A DNA stretch of 64,000 nucleotides from Virgibacillus indicus (lineage in GTDB: Bacteria; Bacillota; Bacilli; Bacillales; Amphibacillaceae), in assembly GCF_002266285.1 (NCBI RefSeq), contig NZ_NPMS01000007.1, positions 1-64,000 on the forward strand, read 5' to 3'. Shown here one piece after another: positions 44,487-53,705 of this stretch. The notes beneath the pieces were generated by a model. It had not been told where the DNA came from, ran no database searches, and saw only the letters and a program-made list of their open reading frames with translations. Position numbers and translations under genes: made by a program. Positions within the stretch are counted from its first letter, which is position 1, and every line of letters begins with the position of its first letter.

Positions 44487-45587
44487 CTAGACGAATTGGA
44501 TATGTTTACTCATATCATGTTTATATTTTCTGTAAAAGAGTATCATCGAATCAATCGACTCTTTGAAATCGGGGCATTCCAATTCTGAACCGGCAAGATC
44601 CTTTATCGTTTGAGAAGTGTCATAGGATGAATGGATCGTAAAGTAGTCCATCGCTTCTTTTTCAACACGAAGCCATTTGCGAACGGCAGCAGATTCTAAT
44701 CCACTCTTTGCCAAAGAAAGAGGAATTGTTCCTCTAGGTGTCTTTGCAAGGTAGTTTTGTGACAGCATTGTATGCAGTTCGCGCATTGTGTATGGATTTG
44801 GATCTGTCAGATGGTATGTTTTTCCAACACCAGCATCAGCAAAGGCTAGATGGCTGGTTGCCTTCAGCACGTAATCCGACGGTACAAAATTCCCCTCTGC
44901 GCTGCCTTCACTAAAGTAAGGAATAACTGGAAGATAACGCAGATGATCCAGCAAATTAAGCATAAAATAAATCCCATCGAATTTCATTGTTTCGCCTGTT
45001 TTGGAATGCCCTCTGACAATACCGGGACGAATAATAGTCACTGGTATCCCGGCTTTTAACTCTTCTACCAGCAGCTCAGCCTCAAATTTTGTATGTTCAT
45101 AATGATTTCTGAAGTTTTGTCCTTCATTCAGCTCATGCTCGAAAATCTGTCCTTCACGAGTGCCGGGTACATAGGCAGTGCTGAAATAGATATAGCGCTC
45201 CAGTTTATTCAGCGTTTTGACCCAATCATTTACGATTTTTGTTCCATTTACATTAACACGAAAAGCTATATCCTTGGGAACTGCCAGGTCATAGATCGCT
45301 GCAAGGTGAAAAACATGTGTAACAGAGTTTCTTAGTGTGCTGTTCATTTCAGTATCAATTTTCATCGAAGGAGCGGTGATATCCCCAGGAATAATATTAA
45401 ATAAATCGGGATGTAATTCGTTACTTTCGGTAAAGTATGTTATTTCTTTCGCAGCTTTTTCTTTAAGACTTGGAAGAACAAGCAGATGAATCTTTTCAAT
45501 GTCCTGGTGATGATCTTTGATGAGTTGACTCACCAGACTGCTGGCTAGAAAACCAGGATAGCCTGTAAGAAAGTAAGTATGTTTCAT
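44487..45587 (-). CDS. NAD(P)-dependent epimerase / fatty-acyl reductase-like SDR protein
   Basis: The 366-residue extended SDR protein has the nucleotide-binding start YFLTGYPGFLASSLVSQLIK, the strand HVFHLAAIYDLAVP, the active-site region YFSTAYVPGTREGQIFEHEL with YEHTKFEAE (catalytic Tyr and Lys), and a C-terminal cap. It resembles the male-sterility/thioester-reductase branch. The substrate is unknown. I begin at ATG 45587 after TTGGAGCTG; upstream codons lack a site. Confidence 0.82.
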   Translation of the reverse strand: MKHTYFLTGYPGFLASSLVSQLIKDHHQDIEKIHLLVLPSLKEKAAKEITYFTESNELHPDLFNIIPGDITAPSMKIDTEMNSTLRNSVTHVFHLAAIYDLAVPKDIAFRVNVNGTKIVNDWVKTLNKLERYIYFSTAYVPGTREGQIFEHELNEGQNFRNHYEHTKFEAELLVEELKAGIPVTIIRPGIVRGHSKTGETMKFDGIYFMLNLLDHLRYLPVIPYFSEGSAEGNFVPSDYVLKATSHLAFADAGVGKTYHLTDPNPYTMRELHTMLSQNYLAKTPRGTIPLSLAKSGLESAAVRKWLRVEKEAMDYFTIHSSYDTSQTIKDLAGSELECPDFKESIDSMILFYRKYKHDMSKHIQFV

Positions 45588-45768
45588 GCAATCAGCTCCA
45601 ATTTTTAGTATAAGGTTGAGAGGGTGGATGTGATTGGTGGATTTTTTGGAGTGAGGATTTCCGTCCAAGAATAAGTAAATCCGTTCTCCTATCAGCCGAC
45701 CTCACATCTATTTCTAAATACAGTATATCACTCAAAATATCCTAAATTAATATTTTTCAAAAAAGTCC

Positions 45769-45797
45769 TTGCAATATTAATTTTTATTCCGTATAAT
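45769..45797 (+). promoter_or_regulatory. Sigma-A promoter of the T-box operon
   Basis: TTGCAA (45769-45774) and TATAAT (45792-45797) have a 17-base spacer, just upstream of the T-box leader. Confidence 0.8.
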
Positions 45798-45803
45798 AAG
45801 TTT

Positions 45804-46128
45804 AATTTAATCACACTAGTTTTTAAAAACGTTGAAGAGGAAAAGTAAGATTCAGTTATTTTTTTAAAAGAGAGCTTCGGCAGCTGAAAAGAAGCAAAAA
45901 ATAAGAATCTGAACAATGGCCTTGGAGTTTCGTGCCGAACGTATCCGATGATATTAGTAAGTTCCGACGAGATTTGGTACTCGTTACAAATACCACAGTA
46001 TAAAAAGCTTCTTTGAAGGCTTTGTACTTGATGAGACTGCATGTGTGAGCATGCAGTGAAGTAAGGTGGTACCACGTTGATTATAACCACGTCCTTATCG
46101 TTTATTCGATAATGGCGTGGTTTTTTAA
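45804..46128 (+). promoter_or_regulatory. T-box riboswitch, probably methionine-specific
   Basis: The leader has the T-box core AAGGTGGTACCACG (46063-46076), the AGAGAGC element of stem I near 45869 and a terminator AACCACGTCCTTATCG paired with CGATAATGGCGTGGTT followed by T residues (46085-46128). Aligned by its distance to TTGGAG, the specifier after GAAC is AUG (45916-45918), i.e. methionine. UGGU in the core fits a tRNA ending ACCA, as tRNA-Met does. Uncharged tRNA should allow expression of the SAM hydrolase and ECF genes. Confidence 0.9.
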
Positions 46129-46203
46129 TTGAAAAAAAGTTGTGCAGCTGCCAAAAATGCAGGAATCAACAACGAAAACTAAACATATAACGGAGGGTTT
46201 TAC

Positions 46204-47055
46204 ATGAGTAAAAATTTAGTAATTCAAACAGATTTCGGTCTAAGTGATGGTGCAGTGAGCGCAATGTATGGAGTGGCAATTTCCGTTGATCCAGATATAC
46301 GGATTTTTGATCTGACACATGATATCCCGCAATTCAATATTTGGGAAGCATCCTACAGGCTATACCAGACAATCAGCTACTGGCCGGAAGATACTGTATT
46401 TGTATCTGTTGTTGACCCTGGAGTTGGTACAGAACGTTTGAGTGTTGTAGCAAAAACGAACGACAATCAATATATTGTTACACCTGATAATGGAACTTTG
46501 ACCCATATTAAAGATAAAGTTGGGATTTCAGAGGTGCGCATTATTGATGAAAATGTCAATCGTCTGCCAAACTCTGGTGAATCCTACACATTCCATGGAA
46601 GAGATGTTTATGCGTTTACGGGGGCGCGGCTTGCTTCAGGCGTTATTACTTTTGAAGAGGTTGGCCCTTTGGTGGAAACGGATAAAATCGTTGAACTCAA
46701 TAAACCAAGAGCAACTGTGAGTGATGGTGTCATTCAAGGGAATATCGATATTCTTGATGTCCGATTTGGAAATCTATGGACAAATATCAACAGGGAATTG
46801 GCAAATGAAGCTGGCATCCAATATGGTGATTCCCTGGAGGTAACAATTGAAAATAATCGCCGGCATATTTACAAAAATATCCTGAGATTTGGAAGGTCTT
46901 TTGCAGACAGCCGTTTAGGTGAACCTCTATTATTTGTAAATTCATTAGATAAACTAGGTGTTGCTATTAATCAGGGCTCCTTCGCAAAAGCCTATCATAT
47001 TGAAACAGGAGCAAACTGGATCATAAGTATTCGTAAAACAAGCGGAATTAATTAA
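46204..47055 (+). CDS. SAM hydrolase (S-adenosyl-L-methionine hydroxide adenosyltransferase, DUF62)
   Basis: The 283-residue protein matches the SAM hydroxide adenosyltransferase/chlorinase family: LVIQTDFGLSDGAVSAMYGV, FDLTHDIPQFNIWEASYRLY, VFVSVVDPGVGTERLSVVAK, TPDNGTLTHI and TFHGRDVYAFTGARLASG. Members with this Asp-Arg-His pattern split SAM with water to adenosine and methionine; chlorinases are a minority. Under a Met T-box, release of methionine from SAM or a related compound is sensible (inference). The ECF transporter genes follow after a repeat-bearing gap. Confidence 0.9.
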   Translation: MSKNLVIQTDFGLSDGAVSAMYGVAISVDPDIRIFDLTHDIPQFNIWEASYRLYQTISYWPEDTVFVSVVDPGVGTERLSVVAKTNDNQYIVTPDNGTLTHIKDKVGISEVRIIDENVNRLPNSGESYTFHGRDVYAFTGARLASGVITFEEVGPLVETDKIVELNKPRATVSDGVIQGNIDILDVRFGNLWTNINRELANEAGIQYGDSLEVTIENNRRHIYKNILRFGRSFADSRLGEPLLFVNSLDKLGVAINQGSFAKAYHIETGANWIISIRKTSGIN

Positions 47056-47172
47056 TAAAATAACACTGATTTCTAAGAAATTGTGATTATTAAATGTAAT
47101 AATTTAATTAGCAGTAGATAGAAACTGCGAACTAAAATCAGTTTGACTTCCAAAAATTGTTCTGATGCTACC

Positions 47173-47290
47173 GTTCGGGATCGCTGCGGGCGGATGCTTT
47201 CCGCGGGCACGGCCTCAGCCTCCTCGAGAAAACCACTCTGCGGGGTCTTCGGACACGTGCTATTCCCGCAGGAGTCACCGCCCTCCGCTC
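47173..47290 (+). repeat. GC-rich interspersed repeat, left copy
   Basis: The block around CTTTCCGCGGGCACGGCCTC, CTGCGGGGTCTTCGG and TATTCCCGCAGGAGTC is far richer in G+C than its surroundings. The reverse complement of 47436-47551 has the same order (CTTTCCGCGGGCTCGCGATG, GTGGGGTCTCATCG, GCTTTCCCGCAGGA), so the two are inverted copies about 145 bases apart. A 90-residue frame across it is not credible as a protein. Confidence 0.75.
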
Positions 47291-47435
47291 ACCCGAACTG
47301 GTGAGACGGTTCGATGTTTTGTATATAGCTCACTAGTTCACTTCATCGGTAGTAATCGGAATATCAGCGTAGGAAATACACTGAGACTCCTTGAAAATAC
47401 AGACCAATTTTCTGCGTGCGATGCATTGCTGCCGT

Positions 47436-47551
47436 AGCTTTCCTTGTCCTGCGGGAAAGCGAAGACGATGAGACCCCACAGGGAGCGTTCTTTGCGACCG
47501 AGGTGGCTCATCGCGAGCCCGCGGAAAGCGAAGTGTATTTCCGGAGCGAGT
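47436..47551 (-). repeat. GC-rich interspersed repeat, right copy (inverted)
   Basis: Inverted partner of the block at 47173-47290. The pair could fold as one large hairpin in the RNA between the SAM hydrolase and the ECF genes. Such repeats without a transposase resemble MITE-like elements seen in many Bacillaceae. Confidence 0.75.
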
Positions 47552-47688
47552 TTTAGCACTCAACAAGCTTTTGCACGACGCAAGTGAACTTTCACTACGT
47601 CGCATTCTATAGAAACGGTGACTTAAGATTGGTGAAGTATATAAAAACAAAAGGAATAAAATAAAAACAAGCGTAAGGGGAATGCGAG

Positions 47689-48243
47689 ATGGGAAAAAAT
47701 AGTTTATCAATTAAAACAATTGTAGCTATAGGAATTGGAGCAGCGGTATTTGTGATCTTGGCAAGATTTGTTGCAATACCAACTGGAATACCAAATACAA
47801 CGATTCAAACTGCTTATGCGTTTCTGGCATTAATGGCAATCGTCTTTGGGCCAATAGCCGGTGGACTAATAGGATTTATCGGACATGCATTAACAGATGC
47901 TGTTTCCTATGGTTCGGTTTGGTGGAGCTGGGTGTTTGTTTCGTTATTCATTGGATTATTCATTGGTTTATTTGCAAAGAAAATAAACATCGAAAACGGA
48001 GTGTTTGGTGCTAAACAAATAATTACATTTAATATCGTTCAGGTTGTCGTACAGGCTATAGGGTGGGGCCTGCTTGCACCATTGCTGGATGTTTTGATCT
48101 ACGCGGAACCTGCAAATAAGGTTTTTGTTCAAGGGCTGGTAGCAGGACTGTCGAACATTATAACCGTCGGAATTATTGGTACAATATTATTGACTGCATA
48201 TGCAAAAACACGGAGCCAGAGTGACAGTTTATCTAAAGAATAG
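47689..48243 (+). CDS. ECF transporter S component (UPF0397/MtsT-like)
   Basis: The 184-residue membrane protein has about six segments and the S-component pattern: [63 protein letters not shown]0397-type S components with A and T partners were predicted, from Met T-box and S-box control, to import methionine precursors (MtsTUV). The Met T-box upstream here agrees with that. The exact ligand is unknown. Confidence 0.83.
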   Translation: MGKNSLSIKTIVAIGIGAAVFVILARFVAIPTGIPNTTIQTAYAFLALMAIVFGPIAGGLIGFIGHALTDAVSYGSVWWSWVFVSLFIGLFIGLFAKKINIENGVFGAKQIITFNIVQVVVQAIGWGLLAPLLDVLIYAEPANKVFVQGLVAGLSNIITVGIIGTILLTAYAKTRSQSDSLSKE

Positions 48244-48267
48244 TCATCAACTGTGAGGAGCTTACTT

Positions 48268-49980
48268 ATGAAACAGGCTGTAATAAGATTTGAAAACTTC
48301 ACATTTAAATATCACAGTCAGACTGAGCCAACACTGAAAGATATCAATTTATCAATCTATGAAGGTGAAAAAGTTTTAATTGTTGGCCCATCCGGATCTG
48401 GCAAAAGCACATTAGCCCATTGTATCAATGGGCTAGTTCCATTCTCTTACAAAGGAGATATAGAAGGGAGTCTCACGATAAGAGGAAAAGAATCAAAAAA
48501 AATGGATATTTTCTCTATTTCAAAAATTGTAGGAACGGTTTTGCAGGACCCTGATGGCCAGTTCATTGGCCTGACTGTTGGGGAAGATATTGCATTTGCA
48601 TTGGAAAATGACGTAGTGCCACAGGACAGCATGCTGGATCAGGTAGCAGATGTCTCAAAGCTTGTAGATATGACAGGCCATATTAATGCATCCATCCACA
48701 CTTTATCCGGCGGGCAGAAACAGCGTGTATCTTTAGCTGGGGTAATGGTGGATAATGTGGATGTTCTGCTTTTTGATGAACCTCTGGCAAATCTTGACCC
48801 GGCAACTGGCCAGCATGCAATTTCATTGATTGACAATATACAGATAGAAACCAATACAACGGTAATTATCATAGAACATCGACTGGAGGATGTATTGCAC
48901 AGAGATGTAGACCGGATCATCGTTGTAGATGATGGACGCATTGTGAGTGATACCATACCAGATGAATTATTAGGCACCACAGTTCTTGAAGAATCCAGTA
49001 TTCGAGAGCCGCTATATGTAAAAGCTCTAAAGTATGCAGGATGTAATGTAAACAGCGAAATGCAACCAGCTCATCTGGATACACTGAAACTGGATGATTG
49101 TAAAGATAAACTGCTTCAATGGTATAAGTCAGCACCGTCAATGAATGAAAAAGCAAAAGCTGCACCAATTCTAGAATTGATGGATGTCTCTTTTGGTTAT
49201 CAGTGGGGAAAGCAGACAATCCAAAATGTCTCTTTTTCTATCGAAAAGGGTGAAATGGTAAGTATTGTCGGGAAAAACGGTGCTGGAAAATCTACCCTGT
49301 CTAAATTAATTTGCGGGTTTGAAAAAGTTCAGTCTGGAAGCATATTATTCCATGGGCAGGATATAACAAAGGACACAATATTTGAACGGTCCGAGCGGAT
49401 TGGAATGGTTATGCAAAATCCGAATCAAATGATATCCAAGCATATGATTTTTGATGAGGTAGCAACAGGACTTCAAATGCGGGGCGTTTCGGAAAATGAG
49501 GTAAGGGAGCGAGTAGAAGCGGTTTTGCGAGTTTGTGGTCTTTATCCATTCCGGAATTGGCCAATATCAGCCTTAAGCTTTGGTCAGAAGAAACGGGTAA
49601 CGATTGCTTCCATTTTAGTGCTTGATCCGGAAATTATTATTCTGGATGAACCTACGGCTGGCCAGGACTTTCGTCACTACACAGAAATTATGGAATTTTT
49701 AATGGAGTTGAATCAAAAAGGTGTCACGATTATCATGATCACCCATGACATGCATCTGATGCTTGAATATACACCACGAGCGATTGCAATTGCAGATGGA
49801 ACAGTTATCTCAGATGATTCTGCTGTGGAAGTGCTGGCAAATGAAACGGTAATCCACCAGGCAAATTTAAAGAAAACTTCCCTTTTTGATTTGGCAATAA
49901 AAGCCGGTATTCCGGACCCAAAAGAATTTGTAAGCCGATTTATCACCTTCGATAAGGAGGTAAGGAAAACATGGCAGTAG
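48268..49980 (+). CDS. ECF transporter duplicated ATPase component
   Basis: The 570-residue protein carries two complete ABC domains: Walker A GPSGSGKSTLAHC, signature LSGGQKQRVSLAG and Walker B VLLFDEPLANLDP in the first; GKNGAGKSTLSKL, LSFGQKKRVTIAS and IIILDEPTAGQDF in the second. It energises the S and T components at the inner membrane face. ATG 48268 follows GAGGAG. The LSFGQ signature of the second half is a mild variant. It overlaps the T component by 10 bases. Confidence 0.93.
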   Translation: MKQAVIRFENFTFKYHSQTEPTLKDINLSIYEGEKVLIVGPSGSGKSTLAHCINGLVPFSYKGDIEGSLTIRGKESKKMDIFSISKIVGTVLQDPDGQFIGLTVGEDIAFALENDVVPQDSMLDQVADVSKLVDMTGHINASIHTLSGGQKQRVSLAGVMVDNVDVLLFDEPLANLDPATGQHAISLIDNIQIETNTTVIIIEHRLEDVLHRDVDRIIVVDDGRIVSDTIPDELLGTTVLEESSIREPLYVKALKYAGCNVNSEMQPAHLDTLKLDDCKDKLLQWYKSAPSMNEKAKAAPILELMDVSFGYQWGKQTIQNVSFSIEKGEMVSIVGKNGAGKSTLSKLICGFEKVQSGSILFHGQDITKDTIFERSERIGMVMQNPNQMISKHMIFDEVATGLQMRGVSENEVRERVEAVLRVCGLYPFRNWPISALSFGQKKRVTIASILVLDPEIIILDEPTAGQDFRHYTEIMEFLMELNQKGVTIIMITHDMHLMLEYTPRAIAIADGTVISDDSAVEVLANETVIHQANLKKTSLFDLAIKAGIPDPKEFVSRFITFDKEVRKTWQ

Positions 49981-50801
49981 AATTGCTTTCATATATTGAA
50001 CGTAAATCACCAGTTCATGAATTATCCGGTGCAGCAAAACTGATTATATTCATCATGTGGTCAACCGCAGCAATGCTTACATATGATACTCGTATACTCC
50101 TATTTCTTTTTGTTATAAGTATTGCTATCTTTATTCTGTCCAAAATAAACATTCGTGAGATAGGCTTTGTATTGGCATTTATTTTAGCATTTTTATTACT
50201 GAATAATGTTGCAATCTATATATTCTCCCCGCAGGAAGGGGTTAAAATATATGGCACTAGCCACGTGCTGCTAGATATTGCCGGCAGATACAATGTGACA
50301 CTGGAGCAGTTATTCTACCAATTTAATATCACACTTAAATATTTTGTGGTAATTCCGGCAGCTCTACTGTTTATTGTAACAACGCATCCCAGTGAATTCG
50401 CGGCTTCATTGAATAAAATTGGTGTGAATTATAAAATTGCTTATTCCGTTTCACTAGCATTACGTTACATTCCTGATATTCAGCGTGATTTTCGTACAAT
50501 TGCACAGTCCCAGCAGGCAAGAGGAATTGATATGTCCAATAAGGAAAAACTGCTTAAAAGGATTAAAAATGCAACATCCATTATCCTCCCGCTGATCTTA
50601 TCGAGTCTGGACCGGATTGAAGTTATTAGCAATACGATGGAGCTTCGTGGCTTTGGGAAAAATAAAAAGCGGTCATGGTATGGCGCGAAACCATTTAAGA
50701 GAATAGACTATATATCAATTGTTATTGGGATTTTGATTTTAATAGCATCCTTAATAATTACATTTCATGATGGAAGTCGGTTTTACAATCCATTTATATA
50801 A
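49971..50801 (+). CDS. ECF transporter T component (EcfT)
   Basis: The 276-residue membrane protein has five or so helices and the coupling-helix motifs of EcfT: ALRYIPDIQRDFRTIAQSQQ with ARGID, and ISNTMELRGFGKNKKRSWY. These Ala-Arg-Gly-type motifs contact the ATPases. It completes the three-gene transporter. Confidence 0.92.
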   Translation: MAVELLSYIERKSPVHELSGAAKLIIFIMWSTAAMLTYDTRILLFLFVISIAIFILSKINIREIGFVLAFILAFLLLNNVAIYIFSPQEGVKIYGTSHVLLDIAGRYNVTLEQLFYQFNITLKYFVVIPAALLFIVTTHPSEFAASLNKIGVNYKIAYSVSLALRYIPDIQRDFRTIAQSQQARGIDMSNKEKLLKRIKNATSIILPLILSSLDRIEVISNTMELRGFGKNKKRSWYGAKPFKRIDYISIVIGILILIASLIITFHDGSRFYNPFI

Positions 50802-50880
50802 ATGTTTTTCAGTCTGTTTGCAAATAACTATTTTCCGTTATAATGAAATTAGACTTTAGCCCTTAAAGGGGAGAAATAAC

Positions 50881-51957
50881 GTGAAATTATTTTGGGTTCG
50901 TTTTTTCATCTTCAGTTTATTATGGGTGCTGGTCCTGATACTGGATAGTACCCATTTACCATACAGCGTACTGGCATACACCATTTCACTTGGAATCTTT
51001 TTTCTTCTGTCCATTGGAAAAGGGCCGCTTCTCTTATATGCAGGTTTATCTTTCATGATTTTTCTGCAGGCTTATTTTCTGGTGGACGGCTTAGCGTTCA
51101 CATCTATATTATTGCTTTACACGATAACGGATGCAGCATTTCGTTTGAAAAGTCATTTTCATTGGTATATGACTGGAAACTTTTTAATTTTAGTCATACT
51201 TGAATTAATAAATGATGGTTTCCTGGTGGTGAATCTTTTCTTATATGTTTTGTTTTATATTGTAATTACAGCACTTCAGCAAAAGACAGCTGATCTTTTC
51301 GAGCAGAGAGGAATCTATGATGAACTGTTGGGAGAGTACCGGATATTAAAACGACTGCATGTTGAAGCCGAACGTGATGCAAGACTGGAAGAAAGAACGA
51401 AAATAGCACGAGATATTCATGATTCTGTCGGACACCGCTTAACTGCACTGATTATGAAACTGGAGATGCTTTCGATACAACAAGGGAATTCTGAATATGA
51501 TGAGTTAAAGAAAATGGCAAAAGAAAGTCTTGATGAAACACGTCAGGCAGTGAAAGCATTGCAGACTGAAGAGTATGAAGGTATTTCAACCGTTGTTCAC
51601 TTAATCCGAAAACTGGAAGCAGAAAGCCATATCCTTGTACAATTCACCATGAAGCAGGGTGTTTTATCAGTAAAGCTTTCAAACCGAAACAGTGTTGCCC
51701 TGTATCGGGTCATCCAAGAGGCTCTAACCAATGCGATGCGTCATGCCGGATCAAGAGAAGTACATATTACGTTAGGGAAGTCAGCAATTGGAGATGTTTC
51801 CTTTGAAATCAAAAATGCTGTATTTGAGCCAAAACCGTTTAACTATGGATTTGGGCTCTCAAATATGAAAAGTCGTGTAGAGGATTTACAAGGCAGTCTG
51901 CATGTCTATCAAACGGAAAAGCACTTTGTCGTATCAGGGACAATTCCAGGTGAGTAA
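50881..51957 (+). CDS. NarL-type sensor histidine kinase (DesK/LiaS-like)
   Basis: The 358-residue kinase begins with about five membrane helices (residues 1-140) and no large extracellular loop. It then has a dimerisation domain with the phospho-acceptor His in IARDIHDSVGHRLTALIMKL, and an ATPase domain with SVALYRVIQEALTNAMRHAG and YGFGLSNMKSRVEDLQG. It is the intramembrane-sensing class. GTG start after AAAGGGGAG. It pairs with the response regulator 11 bases on. Confidence 0.9.
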   Translation: MKLFWVRFFIFSLLWVLVLILDSTHLPYSVLAYTISLGIFFLLSIGKGPLLLYAGLSFMIFLQAYFLVDGLAFTSILLLYTITDAAFRLKSHFHWYMTGNFLILVILELINDGFLVVNLFLYVLFYIVITALQQKTADLFEQRGIYDELLGEYRILKRLHVEAERDARLEERTKIARDIHDSVGHRLTALIMKLEMLSIQQGNSEYDELKKMAKESLDETRQAVKALQTEEYEGISTVVHLIRKLEAESHILVQFTMKQGVLSVKLSNRNSVALYRVIQEALTNAMRHAGSREVHITLGKSAIGDVSFEIKNAVFEPKPFNYGFGLSNMKSRVEDLQGSLHVYQTEKHFVVSGTIPGE

Positions 51958-51968
51958 GGGGTGGCTTT

Positions 51969-52604
51969 ATGTGGAAGGTAATGATAGTGGAAGATCAAGC
52001 AATTGTGAGGCAGGGACTTAAAGTAATACTGGAACAGGATGAAAATATAACGGTCACGAAGGTAGTGTCCAATGGGCTGGAGGCCATCCAAGTGCTGGAA
52101 AAGCATCTGGTTGATTTCATAATGATGGATGTCAGAATGCCCGTCATGAATGGGATAGAGGCTACAAGAAAAATAAAACAGAAATGGCCTTATGTTAAAA
52201 TCCTTATCCTGACAACATTTAATGATGATGCTTACGCAATGGAAGCTTTAAAGGAAGGTGCTAACGGATTTTTGCTTAAAACATCCGAACCGGAAAAGCT
52301 AATCGAAGCGGTATACAGCTGTATGAAAGGTGGGCTGACTATCCATGATGAAGTAGCGGCAAAAGTAATGCCGCGGCTTTTGAAGCGATCGGGTACGCCT
52401 GCCATGGATGTAACGCTTTCCCCAAGAGAAATGGAAATTACAAAGCTTATTGGAGAAGGCAGGACAAACAAGGAAATTTCAAAACAGCTTCACCTTTCCA
52501 TTGGAACGATTAAAAACCATCTTACACAAATCCTGCAGAAAACCGGATTTCGTGATCGGACACAATTAGCTATATTTGCAGTGAAGCATGATATAACTGA
52601 TTAA
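51969..52604 (+). CDS. LuxR/NarL-type response regulator
   Basis: The 211-residue protein has a receiver domain with phospho-Asp in LVDFIMMDVRMPVMNGIEAT and Lys in GFLLKTSEPEK. Its helix-turn-helix output domain is LSPREMEITKLIGEGRTNKE, then ISKQLHLSIGTIKNHLTQIL. It is presumably phosphorylated by the upstream kinase and may control the ABC exporter at 53706-57028 (YvfTU/YvfRS-like arrangement). Confidence 0.92.
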   Translation: MWKVMIVEDQAIVRQGLKVILEQDENITVTKVVSNGLEAIQVLEKHLVDFIMMDVRMPVMNGIEATRKIKQKWPYVKILILTTFNDDAYAMEALKEGANGFLLKTSEPEKLIEAVYSCMKGGLTIHDEVAAKVMPRLLKRSGTPAMDVTLSPREMEITKLIGEGRTNKEISKQLHLSIGTIKNHLTQILQKTGFRDRTQLAIFAVKHDITD

Positions 52605-52745
52605 TGATTTTACATAATTTTGCTCCACAGTTGGCAAATACTGCAGCTGATTTTTGTCATTATATTGTGACATATTACATCTCTGTTTATCGGGAATTTC
52701 CTTTATACTTATTGTAGAAATGCAATGATAAAGGTGTGGCTTAAA

Positions 52746-53552
52746 ATGCTTGATATTTTACTGGAGGAGTTTCATTTTTCCACAATGTGGAATGGCGGAA
52801 TTCTATTATTCATCTTATTTGGTGTAATCATCTATTTATTTATTCTGCCAGAGGATAAAAATCATAAATGGTGGAGGACAATCCTCTTTTTCACTGGTTT
52901 AATTATTCTATTTATCTCCATTGGAAGTCCATTGAATGTTATAGGCAGAATCCAATTCAGTACACATATTATTCAAATCGTGCTTCTGCTGTTGTTTGCA
53001 CCGCCACTGCTGATCATCGGATTCAAAAAGAAAACAATGGAGAAAATTTTATCCATTCCTGTTTTGGCTAAAATCATGCGCGTAATTACCAATCCTATCG
53101 CTGCTATTATTTTATTTTATTTATTATTTTATGGTTATCATATTCCTGTAATTTTTAACAATGCGAGAATCGATCTTTATCTGAATTACTTTTATCTCCT
53201 CGCATTATTTATCGCTGCATTCCTGCTTTGGATACCGATAATTTCATCCAACCGGTTGCATCAAAAGCAAAAGCGGTACTATATAATTGCAAACATTGTA
53301 TTGCTAATCCCGTATAGCTTGTTATTACTGCTGGCAAAAGATGTCCTTTATATGATTTATACAGATGTGGATATGTTTATCTCAGCACTTGCAGTTTGTC
53401 TGCCTGACTTTCAGGATATACCTAAGGAATTTTTCCAGGCTATCATGCCTTTTAATCCAGCTGAAGAACAGCCTAAAGGCGGATGGATCTTACTGGTGAG
53501 TCAACTTGTGATTTTTGGTTTCTCTTTATTTATGACGGAAAAAAATAAATAA
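52746..53552 (+). CDS. ctaG: Cytochrome c oxidase assembly factor CtaG (CtaG/Caa3 family)
   Basis: The 268-residue protein has seven predicted helices: GILLFILFGVIIYLFILP, TILFFTGLIILFISIGSPLN, STHIIQIVLLLLFAPPLLII and so on, ending near VSQLVIFGFSLFMTEK. His residues in STHI and YGYHIP are the conserved pattern. CtaG is needed for formation of the CuA/CuB sites of caa3 oxidase in Bacillus. ATG 52746 follows AAAGGTGTGG. No oxidase genes are nearby. Confidence 0.85.
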   Translation: MLDILLEEFHFSTMWNGGILLFILFGVIIYLFILPEDKNHKWWRTILFFTGLIILFISIGSPLNVIGRIQFSTHIIQIVLLLLFAPPLLIIGFKKKTMEKILSIPVLAKIMRVITNPIAAIILFYLLFYGYHIPVIFNNARIDLYLNYFYLLALFIAAFLLWIPIISSNRLHQKQKRYYIIANIVLLIPYSLLLLLAKDVLYMIYTDVDMFISALAVCLPDFQDIPKEFFQAIMPFNPAEEQPKGGWILLVSQLVIFGFSLFMTEKNK

Positions 53553-53563
53553 TGATGAAGTAT

Positions 53564-53591
53564 ACTCTCTGCAATTGCAGGGAGTTTTTTT
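53564..53591 (+). terminator. Rho-independent terminator after ctaG
   Basis: ACTCTCTGC and GCAGGGAGT flank AATT and are followed by a T run. Confidence 0.9.
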
Positions 53592-53705
53592 AATGCTAAG
53601 TAAACTAATGACTTAAGTCACCCTAAATGAATAAAAATCAGTGACTCCAGACAGTATGCTATCAGTTAAGTTGAGAGTAAACTAAAGGTACAGGAGGCGA
53701 TGCGT

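Noticed and set aside
45728..46090. 120-residue minus-strand frame
   Set aside because: It is antisense to the T-box leader, whose structure explains the sequence.
47165..47710. Reading frames rich in Arg, Pro and Ser inside the GC-rich repeat
   Set aside because: They follow the base composition of the repeat on both strands and lack ribosome-binding sites and recognisable domains.
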